Shown piece by piece: positions 18,878 through 28,503 of a stretch of 64,000 nt of DNA. The stretch covers positions 1-64,000 of the forward strand of contig MEDJ01000019.1 in the NCBI GenBank assembly GCA_001724025.1, given 5' to 3'. The position numbers and the translations under genes were made by a program. Each line of letters opens with the position of its first letter. The stretch's first letter is position 1. This DNA comes from Acidobacteria bacterium SCN 69-37. Its GTDB lineage: Bacteria; Acidobacteriota; Vicinamibacteria; Vicinamibacterales; SCN-69-37. The notes below the pieces were generated by a model. It was not told the origin of the DNA, did no database searches, and was given only the letters and a program-made list of their open reading frames with translations.

Positions 18878-20170
18878 ATGGTGATGGAATCGCAAACCGG
18901 GTCCGGCGCGCCTGGCGCACGCCGCGCGTTGTTTCTGGCTGTCGTGGTGGCTGCCGTTATCGCGGTGATTGTCGTGGTTCAAATGCGAACGTCCTCGCCG
19001 GAGGCGGAGCCGGAGGGCACGACGGAAGAAGCCTCCGAAGCTGTGTCGTCGGACGCAGTAACAATCGGCGACGACGTCCGCGACGCGATCGGCTTGGCAG
19101 TCGTCGCTGCAGAAGAGCGGCCATTCGCCGCGATGATTCAGACGACAGGTGTCGTTATGCCGAACGAGACGCGCGTGGCGCACGTCCGCCCGCTCGCGCC
19201 GGGACGTGTCGAGCAGCTCCACGTGCGCACGGGCGATCGCGTCACCGCGGGCCAGCCGCTCGTCACCTACGACAACATCGAGATGGGGCAGCTCGCAGGT
19301 GAATATCGCGCCGCCGCCGCCGCCGTGGAGCGCGCAGAGGCCGAGGCCGACGTCGCACGCCGCGCGCTTGAACGCGCGGGACGGCTGGTCGAATCCGGGG
19401 GCATTTCTCGAGCCGAACAGGAACGCCGCGACGCGGAGCACAAGCGCGCGCTCGCCGGCATCAATGTGGAGCGCGCCGCGCTGTCGAACGTCGAACAGAA
19501 GTTGCGGCGCTTCGGCGTGACGAGCGCCGAGCTCTCGACGTTCAGTTCAGCCGGGGGTGGTGGATCCCGCGGCGTCCTGCGCGCGCCGTTTGCGGGCGTC
19601 GTGACTGCCACCGACGTCGCGCCCGGCGAAGCGGTCGACACGCAGACGGAGGTCGTCACCGTCACCGACCTTTCTACCGTGTGGGTACTGGGCGACATTT
19701 ACCAAAAGGACCTCGGATCCGTCCGCCGCGGGCAGGATGCACTCATCACCGTTGAAAGCTATCCGGGCGAGACCTTCAGCGGACGCATCACCTATATCAG
19801 CGACGTCCTGGATCCCACGAGCCGGACGGCGAAGGTGCGAGTCGAGGTGCCGAATCGCGATAGTCGCCTGAAGCTGGAAATGTTCGTCAGCATGCAGGTG
19901 CCCACCGGCGAGACGCGTTCGACCGTGACCATTCCGTCCGCCGCCCTGCAGGAGATCGACGAACAACCCGTCGTGTTCGTCCAGGCCACGGACGATCGCT
20001 ACGAGAAGCGGGTCGTGAAGGTAGGACCCGCTCAGCGCGACAGCGTGCCGGTGCTGGAGGGCCTCAAGGCAGGTGAGCGCGTCGTGACGACGGGTGCGTT
20101 CATGCTCAAGAGCAAGCTGAAAGCCTCATCCATCGAGGCCGAAGGCGAAGAAGAAGAAGAGGCCCCGTAA
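18878..20170 (+). CDS. czcB: CzcB-like RND periplasmic adaptor
   Basis: This encodes 430 residues: one N-terminal transmembrane anchor (ALFLAVVVAAVIAVIVVVQM), then barrel-sandwich and helical-hairpin segments (RPLAPGRVEQLHVRTGDRV; AGEYRAAAAAVERAEAEADV) and the membrane-proximal domain. The C-terminus is acidic (EAEGEEEEEAP), possibly metal-attracting. No N-terminal His-rich metal-binding segment is present. It lies between the outer-membrane factor and the pump in one operon. Confidence 0.92.
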   Translation: MVMESQTGSGAPGARRALFLAVVVAAVIAVIVVVQMRTSSPEAEPEGTTEEASEAVSSDAVTIGDDVRDAIGLAVVAAEERPFAAMIQTTGVVMPNETRVAHVRPLAPGRVEQLHVRTGDRVTAGQPLVTYDNIEMGQLAGEYRAAAAAVERAEAEADVARRALERAGRLVESGGISRAEQERRDAEHKRALAGINVERAALSNVEQKLRRFGVTSAELSTFSSAGGGGSRGVLRAPFAGVVTATDVAPGEAVDTQTEVVTVTDLSTVWVLGDIYQKDLGSVRRGQDALITVESYPGETFSGRITYISDVLDPTSRTAKVRVEVPNRDSRLKLEMFVSMQVPTGETRSTVTIPSAALQEIDEQPVVFVQATDDRYEKRVVKVGPAQRDSVPVLEGLKAGERVVTTGAFMLKSKLKASSIEAEGEEEEEAP

Positions 20171-20180
20171 GGGAACTGCC

Positions 20181-23100
20181 ATGATCGAACGCGTTCTCGA
20201 TTTCAGCATCCGTTGGCGTGGTCTCGTCGTCATTCTTGGCGTCGTCCTCGTCGCGTTCGGCCTCTACTCCGCGACACGTCTGCCGATCGACGCCGTTCCC
20301 GACATCACCAGCAATCAGGTCCAGATCAATACGGTGGCGCCGGCATTTGCCCCGCTCGAGATGGAGCAGTACGTCACGTTCCCCATCGAGGTGGCGTTGA
20401 GCAGCCTCCCCCGTAAGCAGGAGGTACGGTCCATCTCGCAGTTCGGCCTCTCGCAGGTCACGGTAACGTTCGACGACGATGTGGACCTGTACTGGGCGCG
20501 GCAATTGGTGCTGGAGCGCCTTGGTGAGGCGGAACGCGACCTGCCGCCCGGTGTGGTGCCGGAACTGGGACCGGTCAGCACAGGCCTCGGCGAGATCTAC
20601 CAGTTCACGGTCGAACGCGACACCTCAGTGGCTCCCGACCAGGACTTGCTGGCTGCCGGCGGCGTCGCCGGAACCCAAACCAACGACAGCCTCACCGACC
20701 TCCGTACGATCCTGGATTGGTACATCAAGCCGCAGCTACGCACCGTCCCAGGTGTCATCGAGGTCAACAGCTTCGGAGGGCGAGAGAAGCAATACGAGGT
20801 GCTCGTGGATCCGGCGCGGCTCGCCGGATTCGGGCTGACGCTGCGGCAGGTTGTGGAAGCGCTGGAGCGGAACAACGCGAACGCAGGCGGCGCGTACATC
20901 GAGCGCGGCGGTGAGCAAGAGTTGCTGCGCGGCGTCGGCCTGATTCGGTCCGTCAGCGACATCGAGACCATCGTCGTCGCAGCGCACAACGGGACACCTA
21001 TTTATGTGCGTGACGTCGGCCGGGTCGCCATCGGCGCGCAGGTCCGGCAGGGTGCCGCAACCCGCGACGGGCAAGGCGAAACGGTGATGGGGATGGCGAT
21101 GCTCCTCAAAGGAGAAAACGGCCGGACCGTCACCGAGGCTGTCAAAGCGCGTCTAGACGTGATCCAGAAGTCTCTGCCCCCCGGGATCGTCATCAGGCCC
21201 TTCTACGACCGAACGGACCTCATCGGAAACACCATCGCCACGGCCAGCACGAACCTGATTGAGGGCGGCTTGCTCGTGATCGTCGTCCTGTTCCTGTTCC
21301 TGTTACAGGTCCGCGCCGGGCTCATCGTGTCGTCGGCCATTCCGTTGTCCATGCTGATCGCGATTATTGGTATGAATTACTTCGGGGTGTCTGCGAACCT
21401 GATGAGCCTTGGCGCCATCGACTTTGGCCTGGTGGTGGACGGCGCCGTGATCATTGTCGAGAACACCGTGCGGCGGCTGGCGGAACGCCGGCATGCGCTC
21501 CAACGTGCGCTCACAGCCCAGGAGCGGCACGGAATCACCAAAGAGGCCGCGGTTGAGGTGCTGAAGCCGGCGCTGTTCGGGATGGTCATCATCATTGCGG
21601 CCTATCTGCCGATCCTGACGCTTTCCGGTATTGAAGGAAAGATGTTCAGGCCGATGGCGTTCACGGTGATCCTGGCGCTGTCCGGCGCCGTGGTGCTGAG
21701 TCTGACCCTCATTCCGGCACTCTGCGCGTTCTTCCTGCGCGATCCCGCCCGTGAACGCGACCATCCTGTGCTCGCGCGTCTCACCCCCGCATATCTGCGC
21801 CTGCTCGTGCGCTTCGTCGCGCATCCGGCGAAGACGGCGGCGGCGGCCGCCCTCATCTTCCTGGCGAGTGGTTCTCTGTTCTTCACCATGGGCAGTGAGT
21901 TTCTTCCTCAGCTCGAGGAGGGCGCGCTGGCGGTCAACCACGTGCGCCTCAAGAGCGTGTCGCTGACCGAAGCCGTGCGCCAGTCCGCGATCGTCGAGCG
22001 CACGCTGCAGTCGTTCCCCGAGGTGCAGTCCACTGTAAGTCGCATCGGGCGTCCCGAAATCGCCACCGATCCCATGGGACCGGACATGACGGACACCTAC
22101 GCCATCCTGAAGCCGCGTGACCAGTGGCGCGACGACGTTGACCAGGATGACCTCGTTCGCGAGGTGTCGGAACGGCTCGAAGCGATTCCAGGGGTGGTCG
22201 CGTCCATCTCGCAGCCAATCGAATTCCGCATGATGGAGCTCATCGAAGGCGTCGGCGTGCGCGCGGATGTCGGCATCAAGATCTTCGGCGAAGACATGAA
22301 CACGCTCCTGCGTGAGGCCAACGAAGTGGCCGCCGTCGTGCGAACAATCCCCGGCGCTGCCGACGTCAAGGTGCAGCAAATCACCGGCCTGCCAGTGCTC
22401 GACATCACCATCGATCGCCAGGCGATTGCACGATACGGGATCAACGCGGCGGACGTGCAGGAAGTCATTCAGTCAGCGGTCGCGGGGACGGAGGCGTCCA
22501 CCGTCCTTGAAGGATTCATGCGGTTCGACCTCGTGGTCCGCTTCCCTCCGGAAGTGCGCAAGGATGCGGAAGCGATCGGTAACCTCCTCGTCAGCGCGCC
22601 GAACGGTGAGCGCGTACCCCTGCGGCAGGTTGCCCAGATCGTGAGCCGCGAGGGGCCGGCTGAAGTCAGCCGGGAGAACGGGCAACGGCGCATTACCGTC
22701 GAAGTCAACGTTCGGGACCGCGATATCGGCTCGATGGTGGCGGAAGCGCAGCAGAAGGTGGCCGCCGCCGTCCCACTACCGGCCGGATACACGATGGACT
22801 GGGGCGGCATGTACGAGCACCTCGAGAGTGGGCGCCAGCGCCTGCTGATCGTGGTGCCGATTACCTTCGCCATCATCTTCCTGCTGCTGTTCACGACGTT
22901 CAATTCGCTGAAGCAGGCCGCGCTGGTGTTTACGGGCATCCCATTCGCGATCACTGGAGGCCTCCTTGCCTTGTTTCTGCGCGGGATGGACTTCTCGATG
23001 AGTGCGGGCGTTGGATTCATCGCGCTGTTCGGCGTCGCCGTGCTGAATGGAGTCGTCATGCTCAGCTTCATCAATCAGTTGCGCGAGGAAGGAAAAACGG

Positions 23101-23339
23101 TGAGCGAAGCCGTGTTGGAAGGCGCGGAGAAGCGGTTTCGCCCCGTGCTGATGACGGCCGCCGTCGCGAGCCTCGGATTCGTTCCCATGGCGCTGTCCTC
23201 CGGTACCGGCGCCGAAGTGCAACGGCCCCTGGCCACGGTGGTGATCGGCGGCTTGATCACCTCCACGCTGTTGACGCTCTTCGTTCTTCCCACGTTGTTC
23301 GCCTGGTTCGAACGGGACCGGCCGGAGGTCGAGCTGTGA
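20181..23339 (+). CDS. czcA: CzcA-like heavy-metal RND pump
   Basis: This encodes 1052 residues, full length for the family. The TM4 motif DFGLVVDGAVIIVEN (near residue 413) matches the divalent-cation (Zn/Co/Cd/Ni) HME-RND class rather than the Cu/Ag class. Two large periplasmic loops and twelve membrane segments are apparent. It drives proton-coupled export through CzcC/CzcB. Its stop overlaps the next gene's start (GTGATG). Confidence 0.95.
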   Translation: MIERVLDFSIRWRGLVVILGVVLVAFGLYSATRLPIDAVPDITSNQVQINTVAPAFAPLEMEQYVTFPIEVALSSLPRKQEVRSISQFGLSQVTVTFDDDVDLYWARQLVLERLGEAERDLPPGVVPELGPVSTGLGEIYQFTVERDTSVAPDQDLLAAGGVAGTQTNDSLTDLRTILDWYIKPQLRTVPGVIEVNSFGGREKQYEVLVDPARLAGFGLTLRQVVEALERNNANAGGAYIERGGEQELLRGVGLIRSVSDIETIVVAAHNGTPIYVRDVGRVAIGAQVRQGAATRDGQGETVMGMAMLLKGENGRTVTEAVKARLDVIQKSLPPGIVIRPFYDRTDLIGNTIATASTNLIEGGLLVIVVLFLFLLQVRAGLIVSSAIPLSMLIAIIGMNYFGVSANLMSLGAIDFGLVVDGAVIIVENTVRRLAERRHALQRALTAQERHGITKEAAVEVLKPALFGMVIIIAAYLPILTLSGIEGKMFRPMAFTVILALSGAVVLSLTLIPALCAFFLRDPARERDHPVLARLTPAYLRLLVRFVAHPAKTAAAAALIFLASGSLFFTMGSEFLPQLEEGALAVNHVRLKSVSLTEAVRQSAIVERTLQSFPEVQSTVSRIGRPEIATDPMGPDMTDTYAILKPRDQWRDDVDQDDLVREVSERLEAIPGVVASISQPIEFRMMELIEGVGVRADVGIKIFGEDMNTLLREANEVAAVVRTIPGAADVKVQQITGLPVLDITIDRQAIARYGINAADVQEVIQSAVAGTEASTVLEGFMRFDLVVRFPPEVRKDAEAIGNLLVSAPNGERVPLRQVAQIVSREGPAEVSRENGQRRITVEVNVRDRDIGSMVAEAQQKVAAAVPLPAGYTMDWGGMYEHLESGRQRLLIVVPITFAIIFLLLFTTFNSLKQAALVFTGIPFAITGGLLALFLRGMDFSMSAGVGFIALFGVAVLNGVVMLSFINQLREEGKTVSEAVLEGAEKRFRPVLMTAAVASLGFVPMALSSGTGAEVQRPLATVVIGGLITSTLLTLFVLPTLFAWFERDRPEVEL

Positions 23340-23671
23340 TGCACGAGATCAAGGCCATCATCCGGCCGCAGCGGCTGGATGAGGTGATGAGGGCGCTTCA
23401 CGCGATTGCCGGCCTCCCCGGCGTAACCGTGTCGACAGTCCACGCGTACTCGCGGCCCCAGCCGCACGATCCCGAAGTCGCTCCGCGGGGCCTCGAGGCC
23501 GACTTCATCAAGCTGGAAACCGTCGTGCCCGACGCGCTTGCGGACCGCGTCGTGGAGGTCATTCAACGGGCGGCGACAACGGGACGGCCCGGTGATGGCA
23601 TGGTCTTCAAGATCCCCGTGGCGGATGCGGTCCGTGTGCGTAACGGAGAGCATGGCGTCACGGCCTTGTAG
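23339..23671 (+). CDS. PII-like (GlnB/CutA fold) protein
   Basis: This encodes about 110 residues (ATG at 23339; a GTG at 23336 is possible). The ferredoxin-like pattern starts EIKAIIRPQRLDEVMRALHAI, and the C-terminal part has AATTGRPGDGMVFKIPVADAVRVR, typical of PII signalling proteins. PII-like proteins coupled to czcA homologues are known and are thought to sense metals or nucleotides for the pump. It overlaps the czcA stop. Confidence 0.85.
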   Translation: MHEIKAIIRPQRLDEVMRALHAIAGLPGVTVSTVHAYSRPQPHDPEVAPRGLEADFIKLETVVPDALADRVVEVIQRAATTGRPGDGMVFKIPVADAVRVRNGEHGVTAL

Positions 23672-23694
23672 GGGCGTATTCGCTGGTCAGTTCC

Positions 23695-24285
23695 ATGGCC
23701 GCTGACCATGCTCAGCAGCGGCGGGTGCTGCGGCAGGTGTTTGCGCTGAACGTACTCTTGTCCGTCGCGCTCACGCTGGCAGGCGTCTATGCGGATTCGA
23801 GCGGCCTGATGGCGAACGCGCTCGACAACGCGTCGGATAGTGCCGTGTACGCGATCAGCTATTTCGCGGTCGGGAAATCACCGCACCGCAAAACCGTGGC
23901 GGCGACGATCTCGGGTGCCATGCTCCTTGTGCTTGCCGGCATCGTCATCGCCGATGCGATGCGGCGATTCTTTGCCGGCGCCGAGCCGGTCAGTGGCGTG
24001 ATGGTCGCGATGGGCGTCGTTGCCGGTGGCGTCAACTTGTGGTCGCTGCGGCTTCTCCGCCGCTTGCAGACCAAAGACGTCAACCTTCGGGCGGCCCAGA
24101 CGTTCAGCGTCAACGATTTCATCTCGAATGTCGGCGTACTCGTAGCGGCAGCTCTGGTGGCATGGACCGGCACGTTCTGGCCCGATCTCGTTGTTGGGAT
24201 GGCGATCGCCGTTGTCGTCGCGTGGGGCGGGATCGCGATCCTTCGCGACGCCCGCCATACCCGTCGCGGGGTTCTGCATGGCTGA
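23695..24285 (+). CDS. cation diffusion facilitator-type transporter, membrane domain only
   Basis: This encodes 196 residues with about five or six membrane segments. The metal-site segments ANALDNASDSAVY and FSVNDFISNVGV correspond to TM2 and TM5 of CDF proteins (Asp/Asn in place of the His/Asp set of ZnT/CzcD). The cytoplasmic C-terminal domain of classical CDFs is absent. It is probably a Zn/Cd/Co exporter across the inner membrane, feeding the periplasmic RND pump. Confidence 0.82.
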   Translation: MAADHAQQRRVLRQVFALNVLLSVALTLAGVYADSSGLMANALDNASDSAVYAISYFAVGKSPHRKTVAATISGAMLLVLAGIVIADAMRRFFAGAEPVSGVMVAMGVVAGGVNLWSLRLLRRLQTKDVNLRAAQTFSVNDFISNVGVLVAAALVAWTGTFWPDLVVGMAIAVVVAWGGIAILRDARHTRRGVLHG

Positions 24286-24862
24286 ACACCTTCTGCGCCT
24301 ATTCCGCAGCAGGCGGTTCCCGCGAAGAAGACGTCCATCCCGGAGGTGGTCTCGTATCGATCTGGCGATTGCGACACTGTTCGGGATTGGCGGTGTCGCG
24401 CTCATCGGCATGCTGGTTCGTTCCGTGGAGCGCCACGACGCTCTGCTGGAATGGCGGCAGACACTCAATGCGACTGGGGCCGCTCCGCACTGGCCGACGT
24501 GGGATCCAGGGTGGCTGTCACTGCCGGATCGTCGTGGAGCGACCGTCGGAGATCTCGATGGCCTGTATACGTACGCAGCGCGTCATCCGGACGTGCTGCG
24601 CGCCATCCCGTGCTACTGCGGGTGCGCGCGTCTCGGGCATCGCAGCAATCTGAGTTGCTACGTGCGCGGCTTCACGTCCGCGGGTCAACCGATTTGGGAT
24701 GACCACACGTTTACGTGCCCGATGTGCGCCGCGATCACGCGTGAGGTTGCGCTGATGCTCCAACAAGGCCGCAGTGTTGCCGAGGCGAGAGTGGCGATCG
24801 ACGCCGTCTATAAACCGCTTTGCCGCACGGGGACGCCGACGCCGCCCCCACACGCACACTGA
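24278..24862 (+). CDS. PCYCGC-motif protein
   Basis: This encodes 194 residues; the start ATG at 24278 overlaps the CDF stop. One N-terminal membrane anchor (IDLAIATLFGIGGVALIGML) is followed by an extracytoplasmic domain with PCYCGCARLGH and a later CPMCAA. This matches the PCYCGC family, Cys-rich membrane-attached proteins of unknown role. The C-terminus is CRTG then PTPPPHAH. A metal-binding role is suggested by the neighbours only. Confidence 0.8.
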   Translation: MAEHLLRLFRSRRFPRRRRPSRRWSRIDLAIATLFGIGGVALIGMLVRSVERHDALLEWRQTLNATGAAPHWPTWDPGWLSLPDRRGATVGDLDGLYTYAARHPDVLRAIPCYCGCARLGHRSNLSCYVRGFTSAGQPIWDDHTFTCPMCAAITREVALMLQQGRSVAEARVAIDAVYKPLCRTGTPTPPPHAH

Positions 24863-26262
24863 TGAGCACGCACGTGTTTTCGTTGCTGCGGGACGCGCGC
24901 CGCGCGCGGAAGGAAGGCCCAGTCGGAATCGCGCGCCGGCAGCGTGCCCGATTCGCCGAGATCGTGGCCCATGCCCGCGCCCACTCGCCTTTCTACCGAG
25001 AGCTGTATAGGGACGTGCCCGCGCCGGTCGAGACGCCGTCGCAGGTGCCGATGACGAATAAGAAAGGGTTGATGGCGCGATTCGATGACTGGGTGACAGA
25101 CCGCGAGATCACGCTCGAGAAGGTTCGTGCGTTCATCAGCGAACCCGCGGCGATCGGTGAGCGTTTTCTCGATCGATACACCGCGCTGACGACGTCCGGT
25201 ACGACCGGCGTACCCGGCATATTCGTGTGGGACGACCGCACGATGGCGGTGACGACGGTTCTCGCGTTACGCATGCTGCGCGAGTGGCTTGGCGCGCGCG
25301 AGGTCTTCAGAATCATCGCGCGTGGCGGCCGAATCACGATGGTCTGTGCCACGAGCGGCCACTATGCGGAAGCCGTGGCCGGGGCTCGTCTGCAGGAGAA
25401 GCGCGGTCGGGAGAAAGCCCAGGTGCTGCCCGCGCATGCGCCGGTTGCCGAGCTCGTGGCGCAACTCAACGCGTTCGGTCCCGACGTCCTGGCGCCATAC
25501 GCCAGCATTGGGGCGTTACTCGCGGAAGAACAGATCGGCGGGCGACTCCGGATCAAGCCGGTATTCATCGTGTTGTCCGCCGAAGGGTTGCCGGAGTCGG
25601 GCTACGACCGTATTGAGAAGGCGTTCAACGTGCCCGTCCATCACAGTTACGCGGCAACAGAGTGTCCCTTTATCAGCTATAGCTGCGACCACGGCTGGTT
25701 GCACGTCAACAGCGACTGGGTACTGCTTGAGCCCGTCGATTCCGAATATAGGCCGGTCTCGCCGGGCATGCTCTCTCACACGGTGCTCGTTACCAATCTG
25801 GCCAATCAGGTGCAGCCAGTTGTCCGGTATGACCTTGGTGATCGCCTTCTGCTACGACCAGATCCCTGCGAGTGCGGCAGCGTGCTCCCCGCAATCCGCG
25901 TCGAGGGACGAACAGCCGATGTGCTCGCGTTCCCGACGGAGCACGGGCAGCAGGTGTCGATCCCGGCCCTGATGTTCGAGGTGGTCGACACGCCAGAAGT
26001 GGCATTGTTCCAGATCGTGCAGACCAGACCGACGATCGTTCGCGTACGGCTGCGATTCGCGCCTGGTGCCGATCCCGAGCGTGTGTGGCCGGCCGTGGAT
26101 CGCGAAATCCGCCGGGTGCTCGCGGCGCATGGACTCGGGCACGTCACCATCGAACGGGCGCACGAGCCTCCCGAGCAATCGGCGGGCGGCAAGTATCGGA
26201 GCGTCATCTCCCATGCTGAATACATCAAGCACGGATCAGTCGCCGAAGGGAGGCAGTCATGA
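24862..26262 (+). CDS. phenylacetate-CoA ligase-like AMP-forming enzyme
   Basis: This encodes 466 residues; the ATG at 24862 overlaps the previous stop (TGATG). The P-loop-like TTSGTTGVPG lies near residue 110, and ATECPFISYSC and YDLGDRLLL follow, as in the PaaK branch of adenylate-forming enzymes. A Cys pair CECGS lies near 345. The substrate is unknown. It sits unexpectedly inside a metal-export operon, with the same tight spacing as its neighbours. Confidence 0.82.
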   Translation: MSTHVFSLLRDARRARKEGPVGIARRQRARFAEIVAHARAHSPFYRELYRDVPAPVETPSQVPMTNKKGLMARFDDWVTDREITLEKVRAFISEPAAIGERFLDRYTALTTSGTTGVPGIFVWDDRTMAVTTVLALRMLREWLGAREVFRIIARGGRITMVCATSGHYAEAVAGARLQEKRGREKAQVLPAHAPVAELVAQLNAFGPDVLAPYASIGALLAEEQIGGRLRIKPVFIVLSAEGLPESGYDRIEKAFNVPVHHSYAATECPFISYSCDHGWLHVNSDWVLLEPVDSEYRPVSPGMLSHTVLVTNLANQVQPVVRYDLGDRLLLRPDPCECGSVLPAIRVEGRTADVLAFPTEHGQQVSIPALMFEVVDTPEVALFQIVQTRPTIVRVRLRFAPGADPERVWPAVDREIRRVLAAHGLGHVTIERAHEPPEQSAGGKYRSVISHAEYIKHGSVAEGRQS

Positions 26263-26393
26263 CCGATGCCACTCGACGCACGGACGCTGACCTCTACGAA
26301 GCCAACCATCGTCATCCTGTCAACCGCGCGTTCCACGCGGCAGGCCAGCTCACCGTCCCCTCGGCTTCCACGCCGCCCGTCACTCGCCAATGA
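26259..26393 (+). CDS. 44-aa peptide, possibly a DUF962-type N-terminal relic
   Basis: The start ATGACC overlaps the ligase stop, and the stop overlaps the start of the next ATPase (ATGA), so the frame is exactly fitted into the operon. The segment ANHRHPVNRAFHAAG recalls the N-terminal HPxNRxxHxxG pattern of DUF962 membrane proteins; the rest of such a protein is missing. It could be a translational-coupling leader or a remnant. Confidence 0.4.
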   Translation: MTDATRRTDADLYEANHRHPVNRAFHAAGQLTVPSASTPPVTRQ

Positions 26394-28492
26394 CTGAACA
26401 ACTCGAACTCCACGTCGCCAATCTGGACTGCGATCAGGACGCCGCGCGGCTGCGTCGCGGCCTCCAGGAGATGCCAGGTATCGCAGATCTGCAGGTACTG
26501 CCGAAGGCGGCCAAGGTGCGGGTCACGTTTGACTCAAGCCAGACGGATGCACCGACGATTGAGGCGCAGCTCCGCGGGATCGGCTTCCCTCCACAGCCTC
26601 TTCGCGCATCGTCCACGTTGCCGCGGCCGTGGCAGAACCCCAAGGTCTTGACGTCGGCAGGATCCGGTCTTCTGCTGCTGATTGGCTGGATTGCCACGAG
26701 GTCTGGCGCCGACCTGCCGGGGCTCGCGCTCTATGTCGCGTCGGCGGTCTCGGGCGCTTGGTATTTCGGACGCGAAGCGCTCGAAGAGCTGGTCTTCGAA
26801 CGGGAGGTCGGCATCGAGCTCCTCATGCTCGTCGCCGCCGTGGTGGCGATCGTGATGGGGCAGGCTGGCGAAGGTGCGATGTTGGCCTTCCTATATTCCA
26901 TCTCAGAGGCGGCCGAGGGATATACGGAGGAGAAGACCCGCTCCGCGATTCGTGCACTCATGGACCTGACGCCGAAAACGGCACTGGTGAAACGGGACGG
27001 ACGAGAGGAAGTGGTCCCGGTGGAGGCACTGGGCGTTGGAGACCTCTTTATCGTCAAACCCGGTCAGTCGATCGCCACAGACGGCGTCGTCGAGGCGGGT
27101 GAATCGAGCGTCAATCAGGCACCAGTGACCGGAGAAAGCGTCCCGGTCCACAAGGCGCCAGGCGCGCAGGTGTTTGCCGGCACCATCAACGCGGAGGGTG
27201 CGCTTGAGATCCGAGCAACGAAGACCTTCGCCGAGAACACCATCGCGCGCATCATCCACATGGTGGAGGAGGCCCAGGAGCAGAAGGGGCGCAGTCAGCG
27301 GTTCATTGAGCAGTTTGGATCGCGTTACAGCCCCGCGGTGCTGCTGGCGGGCCTGCTACTCGGCATCGTGCCGTCGCTGATGACCGGGGATTGGACACGA
27401 TGGATCGAACGCGCGACGGTCTTCGTGGTCGCGGCCGCTCCATGTGCGCTGGTGATTTCCGTGCCCATCACGCTCGTGGCGACCCTGGGCACCGGGGCGC
27501 GCAAAGGCGTGCTGATCAAGGGCGGCGTCTACGTCGAGCAACTGGCAAAAGTGTCTGTGGTCGCCCTGGACAAGACGGGGACGCTCACGCGCGGCGAGCC
27601 GGAAGTGACCGCCGTCATTCCCATGCGTGCGGACACCACCGTCGAGGATCTGCTCGTTCGCGCAGCGGCCGTCGAACGGCGCAGCCAGCACCCGCTCGCG
27701 CACGCCATCGTTACACGGGCGGAAGTCCAAGGGCTGACGATTCCTGAGGCGTCCGCTTTTCAGTCAATCACCGGCTTCGGCGCCGCCGCCCTGGTTGGCG
27801 ATCGAAAGGTGTACGTCGGGAGTCCTGAATTGTTCACCACGCGACTCGGTGCTGGGCTCGGCGGCCTCTCCGCAGAGATCGTTCGACTCCAGGAGTCGGG
27901 CAACACCGTGGTCCTGATCGGAGACGAGCGAAAGGTTGACGGGCTCATTGCCATCCGCGACAACCTTCGCCCAAATGCCCGCCAGGCCCTGCACGCGCTC
28001 CGACAGGCGGGCGTCCAGCGAATTGTGATGCTGACCGGAGATAACGAGCGGACCGCCCGCGCCATCGCCGCGGAAGCGGGCGTTGACGATGTGTATGCCG
28101 AACTGAAGCCTGACGGCAAGGTCGCGAAGGTGCGGGAGTTGTCGGCGCAATACGGCCACGTGGCGATGGTCGGCGATGGCGTCAACGATGCACCGGCGCT
28201 GGCTGCGGCCACGGTCGGCGTCGCGATGGGCGCCGCCGGTACGGATGTCGCGTTGGAGACGGCTGACGTGGCGCTGATGGCAGACGACCTGGAGCGACTG
28301 GCGTACGCGCTCACGCTCGCCCAACGCAGTCAGCGCGTCGTGCGGCAGAACCTGGTTCTGTCGGCGGGGGTGATTGCCGTGCTGGTCGTGGGTGCGATCG
28401 CCGGCGCCTTCAATCTCCCGGTTGCGGTCCTTGGCCATGAGATCAGCGAGTTCGTCGTCATCGGCAGTGGGCTCCGCATGCTCAAAGCGTAG
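26390..28492 (+). CDS. P1B-type metal ATPase with APC motif
   Basis: This encodes 700 residues. The N-terminal HMA-like fold has lost its CxxC (LDCDQDAARLRR). The phosphorylation site DKTGTLT lies near 393, SQHPLA is the nucleotide-domain HP motif, and GDGVNDAPAL the hinge. The TM6 metal motif reads AAPCAL where CPC is expected, so one ion-binding Cys is replaced by Ala. By similarity to ZntA/CadA it should export Zn/Cd-type ions, but the motif makes specificity uncertain. It follows the PII/CDF/ligase operon. Confidence 0.9.
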   Translation: MTEQLELHVANLDCDQDAARLRRGLQEMPGIADLQVLPKAAKVRVTFDSSQTDAPTIEAQLRGIGFPPQPLRASSTLPRPWQNPKVLTSAGSGLLLLIGWIATRSGADLPGLALYVASAVSGAWYFGREALEELVFEREVGIELLMLVAAVVAIVMGQAGEGAMLAFLYSISEAAEGYTEEKTRSAIRALMDLTPKTALVKRDGREEVVPVEALGVGDLFIVKPGQSIATDGVVEAGESSVNQAPVTGESVPVHKAPGAQVFAGTINAEGALEIRATKTFAENTIARIIHMVEEAQEQKGRSQRFIEQFGSRYSPAVLLAGLLLGIVPSLMTGDWTRWIERATVFVVAAAPCALVISVPITLVATLGTGARKGVLIKGGVYVEQLAKVSVVALDKTGTLTRGEPEVTAVIPMRADTTVEDLLVRAAAVERRSQHPLAHAIVTRAEVQGLTIPEASAFQSITGFGAAALVGDRKVYVGSPELFTTRLGAGLGGLSAEIVRLQESGNTVVLIGDERKVDGLIAIRDNLRPNARQALHALRQAGVQRIVMLTGDNERTARAIAAEAGVDDVYAELKPDGKVAKVRELSAQYGHVAMVGDGVNDAPALAAATVGVAMGAAGTDVALETADVALMADDLERLAYALTLAQRSQRVVRQNLVLSAGVIAVLVVGAIAGAFNLPVAVLGHEISEFVVIGSGLRMLKA

Positions 28493-28503
28493 GAGGTGTC
28501 TGA

